A stretch of 64,000 nt of DNA from Adineta steineri (taxonomy: Eukaryota; Rotifera; Eurotatoria; Adinetida; Adinetidae), in assembly GCA_905250115.1 (NCBI GenBank), contig CAJNOI010000017.1:819248-883247 (forward strand), read 5' to 3'. The notes below the pieces were generated by a model. The model did not search any database. It was not told where the DNA came from and saw nothing but the letters and a program-made list of their open reading frames with translations. Shown piece by piece: positions 48,035 through 59,100 of this stretch (positions are counted from its first letter, which is position 1; each line of letters opens with the position of its first letter). A program made the translations under genes and the position numbers.

Positions 48035-48989
48035 ATCTATACTAACAGTCACAGTCACATCAACTCTCCTGAGGCTCACTAGTAATAAAAAGTGATGAGA
48101 AGTACTGAATATTAATCACCAAGTGATTAGTTTGCAAATTTAATTATATTTTACGATTGCTTGCCAAGATATGTCACTTATCACTAATTAATATATTCAA
48201 TTAAACACTTCCGTTTGTATAAATTCCTGATACAGAAAATAGTCTCAGGAGAGCCTTCTTAAGAGAGCCACGTTCACATTCCGTTTGTTATGAACGATAA
48301 AAGAGGATTTTTCACTATTAGGGTGGAATACTCTATGGCATCATTACCTCACAGCACACATTTATACGTGAATATTAAAAGAAATCGATCAAAAAAGAAT
48401 AACGTGACCACTAATTATCAAATACTAGTGATACTAAATAAAAAAGACTACAGTATTTATATGCTACATTGTCATATATACTAAACTATTAATAGAAATT
48501 TATTTTTTTGGTTTTTTATAATGAGTATTGAGAATAGTTTCCTTTCAGCTTAGTCTTTTGGTTCGATTTAGAATTGTAGTTTCGTCGTCTATCAACCAAA
48601 TTGGTAAGAACCGATCAGTTCGGTTACAACTCTGTCTTCGATTATAATACAATTTCTTTCATTTTAAAAGAATGATAAAATGTAAATTTGTCATGCTTGA
48701 TCAGCTCAGAAAAGTATATGACGCAGGTGGAAAATACCGAAACAAAAGTCATGTGTGATATAATGTACTTACTTTACTCGTTCTGTTTCTATTGTACAAT
48801 GAATAAGTTTATTTATGTATGTGTCATGAAATATATTTGTTGAATAAAAACGATGGATGATATATTGAGAATCATCAGAAAAGAAGAAATATATCGATTT
48901 ATTCGTTTTCGTATTTTATCTATAAGTAAATAAACATTACTTTCATTAAGATAAAAAAATTAATTTAATTTATCATTTGTTATATATTT

Positions 48990-49186
48990 CAGAAATAATT
49001 CAACATTTTTGATTTTCACAAATTAAACTTGAGTAATCATAAAGATGATGAGTATAAAGGAAGTATAATTTTTATTTATTTTTATCCCGATAATGAAACT
49101 GAAGATTTAAAGAAACGATTCTATAGTAATGAAACACAATCTCAATTAGATATTTTTCACGCAATTGATTCGATTTCTATATACTA
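48990..49186 (+). pseudogene. Unidentified coding relic
   Basis: After an acceptor-like TATATATTTCAG (about 48991) one frame reads FDFHKLNLSNHKDDEYKGSI and FYPDNETEDLKKRFYSNETQ, ending ISIY and a stop. A stop codon close to the acceptor breaks it. The composition is protein-like, but I recognise no family. Confidence 0.3.
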
Positions 49187-49259
49187 GCAAAAAAAAAGAA
49201 TATAAATATTTTTTTCATGAAAAATGATATATTATTCATTGGTATTTAAATAGAGCACT

Positions 49260-49312
49260 GAGGGTGAGTGTGGCTGTTCATGATGAATAAGAAGAATATC
49301 CACACCCACCCT
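49260..49312. repeat. Telomere-like hairpin
   Basis: GAGGGTGAGTGTGG, then CTGTTCATGATGAATAAGAA, then ATCCACACCCACCC. The spacer GAATAAGAAGAA recurs, inverted, in the hairpin at 49988-50040. Confidence 0.65.
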
Positions 49313-49484
49313 TTCGATGTTAACATTGGGTAGGAAAATCAAGTCTAGATGTCTGATGAAGACGATTGGACAAGCAGAAGCTTTGCTTATTCTGAATCTC
49401 TTTTCATCAAATTTATTAAAAAGACTTACAGAAGAAAAGAACATACTTATGTATTTAAGGCTAGCATTTAGTGAGTGTCGATAT

Positions 49485-49880
49485 TCAAAAAAATTGTCTT
49501 ACATATATAATCGAGATCATACGAAAAACACTTGCAAAATCGATTAATAAGCTTTTAAATAGTAACGGATTGTTTATAGGAAAAGCAGCTAATCTCATAG
49601 TTATTATATTAAGTTGAAATTTCGATCTTATTGCTACTGTAGAAGTAATATTTACATGACTAATTTTATTTGCAACAATACTACGTTGCACATGATCACG
49701 ATCAGACTCATCAATTGAGCGAGTAACTAGATAATTATTTTCTTTTACATGATACCTAATTAATAATTGAACTAATTCTACTGTTATCATAATGGCCATA
49801 TTTGAACCATTGCCCGATTCTAGATTCATTGGATGAACCGTATAACCAAGGCTTGGATTATGAGAAGATACATTCACACC
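49485..49880 (-). pseudogene. Unidentified coding relic, partly repeated at 61079-61160
   Basis: The minus frame reads GYTVHPMNLESGNGSNMAIM, then VELVQLLIRYHVKENNYLVT, RSIDESDRDHVQRSIVANK and LLFKSLLIDFASVF. A related stretch, ALEANYLVAHSVDVFDHDHV, occurs on the minus strand at 61160-61079. Two diverged copies with conserved wording indicate a real protein family, which I do not recognise. Telomere-like repeat adjoins both copies, here on the 5' side and at 61079 on the 3' side. No splice structure is evident. Confidence 0.4.
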
Positions 49881-50040
49881 CACACCCCACTCACCCACCT
49901 CATACCCTCAAGATGGTTTCTATTGATTTAAGAAAAAAATAGTACAAAAAGCTGAAAGTGTAAGCATTCATTGTGACCATCTTGAGGGTGTAGGTGTGGG
50001 TGTGGGTGTTCTTCTTATTCACAACCCACACCCACCCTCA
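49872..50040. repeat. Cluster of telomere-like patches with shared flanks
   Basis: C-rich CACACCCACACCCC...CCCACC at 49872-49902 is followed by CCCTCAAGATGGTTTCTATT. Then CCATCTTGAGGGTG at 49979-49992 opens a G-rich arm (GTGTGGGTGTGGGTG), with spacer TTCTTCTTATTCACAA and C-rich arm ending at CACCCTCAAGATGG (about 50045). The CCATCTTGA flank therefore lies outside the G-rich arms on both sides, like a terminal inverted repeat. Confidence 0.65.
49918..49976 (-). repeat. 58-bp inverted repeat, right arm
   Basis: The reverse complement carries AATGCTTACACTTTCAGCTT and ends AAATCAATAGAAACC, matching the arm at 47907-47964 about 2 kb away. Confidence 0.75.
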
Positions 50041-50849
50041 AGATGGTTTTTATTAATTGTTAGTATTTTGCTCGTTATTTACAGAACTTTTCTGATTCAG
50101 AAAAATATCACAAAAGATGTTTCGATGAAAATGATATAGTAAAATTCACAAATGATAAATATAGCATAATGAAACTACTTGTTCTATGCATTTGTTTAAT
50201 TATGTTGTAAACGTTGAGATATGCGATATTTATTTTGTTTCTCTTCAGCAACTATTAAAATCTTGCTATTTATACATTAACAATCTAACAAAAGGCACAA
50301 ATGTATATATTTTATAGAAGAATAATAATGTTTTATTCACAGCGACTTAGTATTATAAATGTAGAATGCCAAAATAAACTTTTTTTGTCTTCGTAATATC
50401 AGTTTTTTTTCCAGTACGTAAATTCATAGCTAACTGACGACCAGATATTCTTTATTTAAGTGAGTTTATACTTGTTTCTGAGTATATTCTATACACAACA
50501 AAACGCTAAATGATATTTAATTCTGTAGAATTATAATATTTTATAATGAACTAAGTATAAGTAAAAACCATTCATCTTTCATCGACATTCATATTCCATA
50601 CTTTCAAGATTTGTATTACATTATTTATTTATTCAGCAAGCAAAAAAAGAAAAATTAAAACATAGTAAGCGACAATGAAAACTGAATGAGTCAGACTAAT
50701 AAAATGTTGTATAATAATGAAAGCGAATAAAATTTGTTTTTTGTTTTTTGTTTATTGTGCGACATCACTGGACATACTCGAAGCGAATAATGTATTTTTA
50801 ATAAATTAAATAGCATAAGCGTATTAATGTGAAGTTTGCTTGTAAAAAT

Positions 50850-51784
50850 CTATAGCTTCAGAAATTTTTGCACACGCATGTTATGAAAATCAGTTATGTA
50901 CATGTTCATATTTGAGTCAAATGCAATACCTTTTGGTCCATTTAATGTCGTTGTATTACTACCAGAAACACCAGTTCCAGCAATGGTAATACCTGTTTGA
51001 TTGTTGGCACAAAACATTTGAATTCTATGGTTATCTCCATCAACAACGAACATATTTAGATAGTTGTCAAGTTTAATACCCTTGGGACGATTTAAAAGAC
51101 TAGAGTTAGAGCCGGCTGCACCTGGTACTCCGGCAATGAAAGTACCTGAAGTAGCACCCGGTGTCCAACGCATTACTGAATGTCCATCATGATTTGTGAT
51201 AAATAAGTCGCTACTTACAGATGGCTGATACCATATACCCCATGGGTCGTATAATGATGTGATAGTGTTTCTTGTTCCACTTCCGCCAGCAACAAGAGTT
51301 CCGTTGTCACCTGAGGTCGAATTTGTTGAGTAGCGCATAATACGATGATTATCACCATCAGCGATATACATATATGCTTGTGTCTGGTCAAGAGTAATAT
51401 ATCGTGGAAAGTTCAATTGATTTAATGAAGGTCCAGCTGAGTTTGTTATACCGACGATGGTGATTCCAATGTTTGATCCGTTAATATATTTTTGTATGCG
51501 GTGATTAAAGCAATCAGATACATACATAGTTCCAACTGTATCAACATAGACATCTTGAGGATGATTTAGTTGAGTATTACTTGATCCTCTTGAGTCTTTT
51601 ATTCCAGCAATTACCGTTGCAGTTGTAGCATTCTTCAATAATCTCCATACAGCAGTGTTAGTGTACTCATCCGTAATATATAAAGTATTATTTGAGTCTA
51701 TGTACATATTCGTGACCTTTGTTACTTGTGATGAATCGAGTATAGTAATTCCTGATGTATTCCAAACATAATTACCAGTTGTAC
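50850..51784 (-). CDS. NHL-repeat propeller exon (C-terminal part)
   Basis: A phase-1 acceptor (CATTTTTAG at 51785) opens an exon of 311 residues beginning TTGNYVWNTSGITI. Six NHL blades follow, with landmarks PQDVYVDTVGTMYVSDCFNH, YIADGDNHRIMRY, PKGIKLDNYLNMFVVDGDNH and PKGIAFDSNMNMYITDFHNM. NHL repeats fold as a beta-propeller used for protein or RNA binding; in bdelloid proteins of this layout it is presumably extracellular. The exon itself is intact. The nearest compatible upstream exon is the pentapeptide/Ser-Thr exon with a phase-1 donor at 53360, which is damaged, so the joined gene may be dead. An intact but unseen alternative first exon is possible. Confidence 0.7.
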
Positions 51785-53359
51785 CTAAAAATGATACAAG
51801 TGATATATTAATAAGATCTGATCCGTTGTCTTATCGAAATATGTACATCATAGTTTGAGTGCATCTGAACTGATCAAATAAAAAAAACAAACATCAGAAT
51901 ACATAAGATCCAATGCAGACAAGATTTTCTATACAACGTTTCCACTATAATACAACAATGTCGCATAGATTCACTAATCGAAAGATTTGATCTAATTTTG
52001 AATAATACATTTAGGCAGAAATCTTGCAAGAATCACATGATACGAAACGAATAAGAATATAAAATACAAATTCTGACATATCTTATATTAATCAGTATAA
52101 GTTTTCTGAATACAGCAAAATATTATGAGATCTGGTGTGACGAATCTTATACATTCCTATTAAATCGAGTATGAGAGTATATGCAAAAAATGCACATCTA
52201 TCTATATCGCTCTATATAGTCAAATATCGATGTTTTTTACACTCTAGTTATCTGTATCAAAGAAAAAGTTACAGATATAGAGATACCGGCATAAAGAATA
52301 AAATTTAGAGATGTGTTGTGAGTCATTGATATAGCAACAAAAATACAGACGTCGAACTATGGATTTGAGGATATACTTATGACTAGTATGGTTGTAGAAT
52401 CGCGACTGAAGTATAGTAAAATTAAACTATAAGATTCTGTGTCTATTCTTTGACCTTCTAAGTGTTTTATAGTAAAGATCGATAGAAGGTATAGGTTGTG
52501 ATACGATTATACATAATATTGAATAATAATCAATTATTGATCTTACTATCTAATTGTATGATCTATGTAAAATTCAATACTAGTTTATATGACTCGTTAT
52601 ATTCTTATATTGTTACTATTAACGTTGTGCAATCAAAATCTAGGTTTTACTTATGCAGGCCGCATAATGCTAGATACATATTTGTAATTGAAAACAAAAG
52701 TACCCAAGATTAAGCATAGAAAAAATATATTGCATCAAAAACATCGACTATCAATATAGATGGAGAGCACTCTTTCTTCTACGTGCACAATAATAAAATG
52801 AATGATCTTCTTTATAAGATATCTATTCTGTTCGTCAGAGTACCTAAAGTTATAGCTTCAGCCAATCTAGATCGTATATAGGTTTTTCGTGGATATCATC
52901 CATTTCGAGCAACTAATATATTAACATGGAATCATTCTTTTTTGGCTGGTGTATTCCAGATATTCTCATAGTTACAAATCCTTCTTAGAAGCAAATTTTT
53001 CAGTCGAAGCTCGGGTATTCATTTTATCTACGGATTCTATCGTAATGGAAAGAAAATCAGTATAATAATGCTGACGGTACATCAATAGTCGACGAAAAGG
53101 AATACTTTGCAGGTCAGTTCTAGCTCACAATGTCCTAACTAAAGAGAGGTAACTCTTCTGTCGACTTACTTACATAAAATATCAAATTTCGATAAACTCA
53201 GCGAATGTTATTCTCTTATTCTGTTTTAACATGAGAATCGTACGATTGCTATCCGAAAATAATACAAAGCTACTTTCGTCAATGATTTTCGTAAGCAACT
53301 AAAACTAATGATTTTAATGAACAGTTCACGAAAAGTGAACAACACATTTTCTTACTAAC
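51785..53359 (-). other. Probable long intron of the NHL gene
   Basis: About 1.57 kb lie between the linker donor GTTAGT and the NHL acceptor. Nothing coding is seen; the open frame 52498-52713 has no domain. Confidence 0.45.
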
Positions 53360-54301
53360 ATGGATTCCCTGCTGTTGTTGTTGTTGACGTTGACGTTGTT
53401 GTTGATGTTGTCGATGATGTCGTAGTTGTTGTGGATGATGTAGTGGATATTGTTGAGGTTGATGATGGTAATAATGTTGTCGACATTTTTGTTTTTATTA
53501 TTGTTGTTGTTGTTGTTTGTGCTATAGGGTTTTTGTTGTCGTTGAGGATGTAATTTCACTCTTCTTTCCGTTTGGCATAATTACATTATAAAAATATGCG
53601 TGTTTTATTTGATCTTCTGTTATTTTAGCTCCTGTCATATCACTGTTTGAAAAGTGTGCACCTGTTAGATTGGTACCATTAAAACTAGCACAAAGTAAAG
53701 ATGAACCATCAAACTTAACGTTGTCCAATCGTCCTCCATCAAATGATACACCATTTAAACTAGCAAATGAAAATACTGCATTTGACATTGATACTTGATC
53801 AAAAGAAATGCATTGTAAATTCAACTTATTTAATACACCAGTTTCACTTGCTAGATGTACATTATCAAAGTTTAACTCATTTAAACGAATTATATCATCT
53901 AATTTTGTTGTTCTACATCCATTAGAACAATTATTTCTACCAATTAATTGTTTTTCTTTAAGAAATTGTAAAACATGTGCTTTACGTATAGTATCCCATT
54001 GACGATGAGCAGCACGATAATATGCATTTGCAAATGCCCATGGATTTTTTCTCTCCTTAAGATAACCATAACTATCCAATTTGAAAATATTATTTATGAA
54101 TTCGTCATAAAGTGTTTGTTGTCTTGATTCTCTCGATTGTTCCAAATCAAACTGTCGTGTTCTTTCAGCTTGTTGTTTTTGTTGTTGAGACCCGATTGCA
54201 GTATAAATCGCAAGAGCTATAGGTATAGCAGCTGAACATAGAATAGTTAATATGTCTTTAAAGGTAAAATGCCAAAAAGCTTGTTTGTTGATATCTACTA
54301 T
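53360..54301 (-). pseudogene. Pentapeptide / Ser-Thr linker exon, damaged copy
   Basis: The minus strand is a clear copy of the first exon of the 44291 gene: hydrophobic helix, NPWAFANAYYRAAHRQWD, and pentapeptides FASLNGVSFDGGRLDNVKFD. Its start codon is ATA (54301-54299) where the other copy has ATG. The next in-frame ATG (54145) would drop the membrane helix. After KSEITSSTTTKTL a TAG (53524-53522) ends the frame, and the Thr-rich linker goes on in a shifted frame (TTSSTTSTTTSTSTTTTAG) up to a phase-1 GTTAGT donor. At least a lost start and a frameshift are therefore present. Its downstream partner is the NHL exon at 51784, not FG-GAP. Confidence 0.75.
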
Positions 54302-55615
54302 TGTCTCAATTTGATTTCAGAATGAAGAGTAAAATATTGTAGTATGTTTGAATATTAAGAAAACACAAATGCTGCTGATGATTAGTCTTTCTCTCTTTTG
54401 CTGTTTTTCTTTTATTTAACAACATATTAAGTAACAGTCTTAATTATATTATCAAAATCAAATGTTACAAAAAAGAATGAACGCAATAAATAGGTCAATA
54501 TCCATTGCAGACACAACAATAATTAGAAAAATAGTTTCTTGTTACTTTCAGTTGACTGAATGTTGAATTTAATCTAGAATAACAAAAATGTATAAATAAC
54601 GGTAAATGCCGATCGCTAGAGACGAAGAAGGAAGAAAACTTAGACTGTTGATTTAAATATCGGAGATTTCTTCGTTTGTCTACATACAACACAAAATCAT
54701 AGAACTTAATTAATTCTTCGAAATAATGAAAAATATATTTTGAGAGCAAACCTGAAATGATCTAGTTATATCCATTTCAAAGTTCTACAAAGAAAAAGAA
54801 AAGGAATACTCTAGACTTGATGAACTATTTTTTAATCAAATTCTTTGTTCCACACAGACAGTTCTGAATAAATATTTTTCTTTCAGAGTTTTTCATATAA
54901 AAATGTAGTTGAAACAGTTTTATAATTGACTCAAATTATTTACATTTATAATTTATCAAAATTAAGAATATAATTACAAAAGCAAAAGGCATTTGTAATG
55001 TTTGATAATGAAATGAAAAAAAAACTAAATTGTCGATTGGATCAATCTATCTGATCTATGTATTCATATGAAATAAATAATACGTCAACAATATTCTAAA
55101 ATTAATGAACTAGACCGCAATAATTTATAAACTTCTTTTAATTGACTATTTTCTTTTATTTCTTTTTCTTAAGAGTTATTCTCTCTTCTTCTCTCAAGAA
55201 AAAATATCAAGTTCAGGCAAAGAAATGGAAATATAACCACACTTACATAAGTATATCTCTTAGGCATTTATCATTCCTATAATTGAATTGTTATAACAAT
55301 TTAAAGCAAAAAAAATCATCTTATCGATATTACGCTGTATCTTGGTCTTAAGTAACTAATAGAAAAGATCTTTCAAACGAGAATAATCTATAAGAGATAA
55401 AATATTCATCATGATATTAATTTAAATATTTATTTGAAATATTTTGAAATTTAATTCCTATAAAATTTTTAATACATTAGTCATTCATATTATTATCAAA
55501 AATCTACAAGTTAAGACATTTTATTTCAGTCTTTTGAATCATTACATGTGTCAGCTGAAAGCATAAAAATATGAAAACAATATGAAATATCTTAGAATAT
55601 ATTCTGATTTCTTCA
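54302..55615. other. Duplicated upstream DNA, then AT-rich intergenic
   Basis: 54302-54760 is the inverted counterpart of about 43890-44290, including a hydrophobic open frame (54749-54495) that also exists, diverged, at 43786-44208. Beyond 54760 no feature is visible. Confidence 0.5.
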
Positions 55616-55619
55616 TTAT

Positions 55620-55870
55620 ACAATATCCGTAAGGTCAAGTATCATCAACACCAGGTAATATCCAATAATCATCGACTGTAATTTTATCATCATTGACTTT
55701 AAGTGAAGTCTTTGGATTGACTGGATTCTGAAGCACAATATAATATTGTCTCCGTTATAAGTAAAAGTGGAAGCATAACGTTTTGCTATATTAATATCAG
55801 ATGTTAAGAAGATATCTCCTTCATAAAGAAAACGCTTATTTTTTGTTAGATCATAACTGTAGCGATCTCT
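55620..55870 (-). pseudogene. Degenerate C-terminal fragment, rotifer-type family
   Basis: The minus strand reads RYSYDLTKNKRFLYEGDIFL, TSDINIAKRYASTFTYNGDN, then after a one-base frame change VLQNPVNPKTSLKV and DDYWILPGVDDT with a stop. I recall many bdelloid proteins with a similar end (..Q.RVNP..L......YW..P), but the family has no name I can give. Upstream exons are absent. Confidence 0.45.
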
Positions 55871-56186
55871 TTTATTCTACCTTACTTTCTTGCTTTACTT
55901 TTAAAAATTGAATAAATGCTTGTCCTTCGTGCTCTTCGAGCGAGACGCGAAACAAAGAAGAAGAGAGATGACATATAATTAGTGATTACCTACTTGGAGA
56001 GAGAAATGTCGTGGATGTGGGTAGCTAATCTCTTTATGTCAAAAGGAGACAGCAACCAACACGTCCTCACCTACACACCCTCGCTGTTCTCCTATAATCT
56101 CACAGTGTTGCTCTCTGTACCCACACACGAATCACGAAAAAAACAATTAATTGAAAAAGTGAACAAAACATCTTTCTATTTATTTA
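55871..56186. other. Short intergenic with telomere-like patches
   Basis: GGATGTGGGTAG at about 56009 is followed by CCTCACCTACACACCCTCGC (about 56073-56092) and GTACCCACACACG (about 56118). No gene is seen. Confidence 0.5.
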
Positions 56187-59100
56187 TCAAACATTCTTTA
56201 CAATTTCTTCTTGTAAAATTTCAATACTCTCTCTTACATCTTTAATATCAGGATGATTTGGAGGTAATGCACGTTGTCTGATGTTCAGAGCACGTTCATA
56301 ATATGAAAGTGCTTTCGAATAGTCTTTTATATTGTAATACACCTTCGCGATGCTATTGTATGAAGAAGCCAAATCAGGATGATCTGAAGGGAGAGTTTTT
56401 TGTCCTATTTCAAGTGCTTTCTCACAAAATGAAAGTGCTTTCGAATTCTCTCCCATGTTTCTGTACACATTACCAATATTGTTATATAAAGTAGCCAATA
56501 AAGGGTGATTCAAAGAAAGTGTTTTTTCTCGAATTTCAAGTGCTTTTTCGAAAAATGAAAGTGCTGTCGAATAGTCTTCCATCTTGCAATTCACACAACC
56601 GATATTTCCGTACGAAGTAGCTAATGAAGGATGATTCGAAGGAAGAGTGTTTTGTTGTATTTCCAGTGCTTTTTCGAAAAATGAAAGTGCTCTCGGGTAG
56701 CCTTCCATATTGTAATACACACTAGCGATGTTGTTGTATGAAGTAGCCAATGAAGGGTGATTTGAAGGAAGCGATTGTTGTTGAATTTCAAGTGCTTTTT
56801 CGTAAAATGAAAGTGCTTTCGAATACTCTCCCATGTTGTCATACACCATACCAATGTTGTTGTGTGAGATAGCTAAGTGAGGATGAATTGAAGACAGAGT
56901 TTTTTCTTGCATTTCCAGTACACTTTCGAAAGATGAAAGTGCTTTTGAGTACTGCCCCATTGTGAGATATACCGAACCAATGTTATTGTATGAAGAAGCC
57001 AAATCAGGATGATTTGAAAGAAGAGCTTTTTCCCGAATTTCGCGTGCTTTTTCGTAAAATGAAAGTGCGTTCGAGTACTCTCCCATGTTGTTATACACGC
57101 TACCAATATTGTTGTATGAAGTAGCCAAATCAGGATGATTTGAAGGAAGAGTTTTTTGATAGATTTCAAGTGCTTGTTCGTGAGATGAAAGTGCTTTTGG
57201 ATACACTCCCATGTTATCATACACCATACCGATATTGCTGTATAAAGAAGCCAATAAAGGATGATTCGAAGGAAGCGATTGTTGTTGAATTTCAAGTGCT
57301 TTTTCGTAAAATGAAAGTGCTTTCGCATACTCTCCCAAATTGTCATACACACTACCGATGTTGGTGTATGAAACTGCCAAATCCGAATGATTTGAAGGAA
57401 GGGCTTTTTGTAGAATTTCAGATGCTTTTTCGTAAGATAAAATTGCTTTCGAGTACTCTCCCATTTTATTATACACACTACCGGTATTATTGTATAAAGT
57501 AGCCAAGGAAAGAAGATTCAAAGGAAAGGCTTTTTGTCGAATACCAAGTGCTTTTTCGTAAAATAAAAGTGCTTTTGAATGCTCGCCCATGACGTTATAC
57601 ACACTACCGATGTTGTTGTATGAAGTAGCCAANNNNNNNNNNCCCATGACGTTATACACACTACCGATGTTGTTGTATGAAGTAGCCAAATCAGGATGAT
57701 TTGAAGGAAGAGTCTTTTGATAGATGTCAAGTGCCTTTTCATGAGATGAAAGTGCTTTCGAGTACTCTCCTATTTTATTATACACGCTGCCTATGTTGTT
57801 GTATGAAACTGCCAAATCCGAATGATTTGAAGGAAGAGATTTTTCTCGGATTTCAAATGCTTTTTCGTAAAATGAAACTGCTTTTGAGTACTCTCCCAGG
57901 TTGTCATACACACTACCGATGTTGTTGTATGAAGTAGCCAACGAGGGATGAGTAGAAGGAAGAGTCTTTTGTTGGATTTCAAGTGCTTTTTCATGAAATG
58001 AAAGTGCTTTCGAGGACTCTCCCATATGGTCATACACCAAACCGAAATTACTGTATGAATTAGCCAAATTAGGATGATTTGAAGGAAGAGTGTTTTGCCA
58101 AATGTCGAGTGCGTTTTCGTAATATAAAAGTGCTTTCGAGTACTCTCCTATTTTATTATACACGCTGCCGATGTTGTTGTATGAAGCTGCCAAATCCGAA
58201 TGATTTGAAGGAAGAGATTTTTGATAGATTTCAAATGCTTTTTCGTAAAATGAAACTGCTTTTGAGTACTCTCCCAGGTTGTCATACACACTACCGATGT
58301 TGTTATATGAAGTAGCCAACGAGGGATGAGTAGAAGGAAGAGTCTTTTGCTGGATTTCAAGTGCTTTTTCGTGAGATGAGAGTGCTTTCGGGTATTCTCC
58401 CATGTGGTCATACACCAAACCAAAGTTACTGTATGAAGTAGCCAAATCAGGATGATTTGAAGGAAGAGTTTTTTCTCGAATTTCAAGTGCTTTTTCGTGA
58501 AATGAAAGTGCTTTTGAGTATTCTCCCATGCTCACATACACACTAGCGATGTTGCTGTGTGAAGTAGCTAATGAAGGGTGATTTGATGGAAAAGTTTTTT
58601 GTTGAATTTCCAGCCCTTGTTCGTAATAACAAATAGCCTTTTCATAATCAGCTTGATGGTGATGAACTAAGCCTAGCTGACTATAATAGTGCTGTTTTTC
58701 ATTCCCATCAGATGTCTGTTCAAGTAATACATTATAAAGTTCTTCAGCTTGATTAAATTGACCAATTTTAAGCAATAAGTGACCTAATCTTTGCCATCCG
58801 GTAATACCAGGAGCTTCTTCTCGTATCCGATTGGTAAGTAATCGCAATTGTTCATCATCATCCGATGTTAACTGTAATTCGACCTGATAAAGTTGATTCT
58901 TTATGTCCAGTTGTTTAATTGTACTCACTCGAAAGACGGTGTGCATTGAGAAGAGAATTTCATCTTCTTCCTTAAAATAACTCAGCTCTTTAATGGAGGC
59001 AAATGGTGCCGATTTAATACAAGGATCAATGGATATTATAAAAAGAATGCCAACCTTATTTGGTTCTGTTGAAGCATCTTGAGCAAAACTGAGGGACATT

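Larger units (their letters stand above)
47735..50849. other. Repeat-rich region with gene relics
   Basis: No intact gene is present. It holds a pair of 58-bp inverted repeats (47907-47964, 49918-49976), several telomere-like hairpins, and two coding relics on opposite strands (48990-49186 plus, 49485-49880 minus). Past 50040 it is plain AT-rich DNA. Confidence 0.55.

Noticed and set aside
56873..58486. Other-frame readings over the TPR array
   Set aside because: They repeat every 42 residues only because the underlying DNA does. The minus-strand TPR frame explains them.
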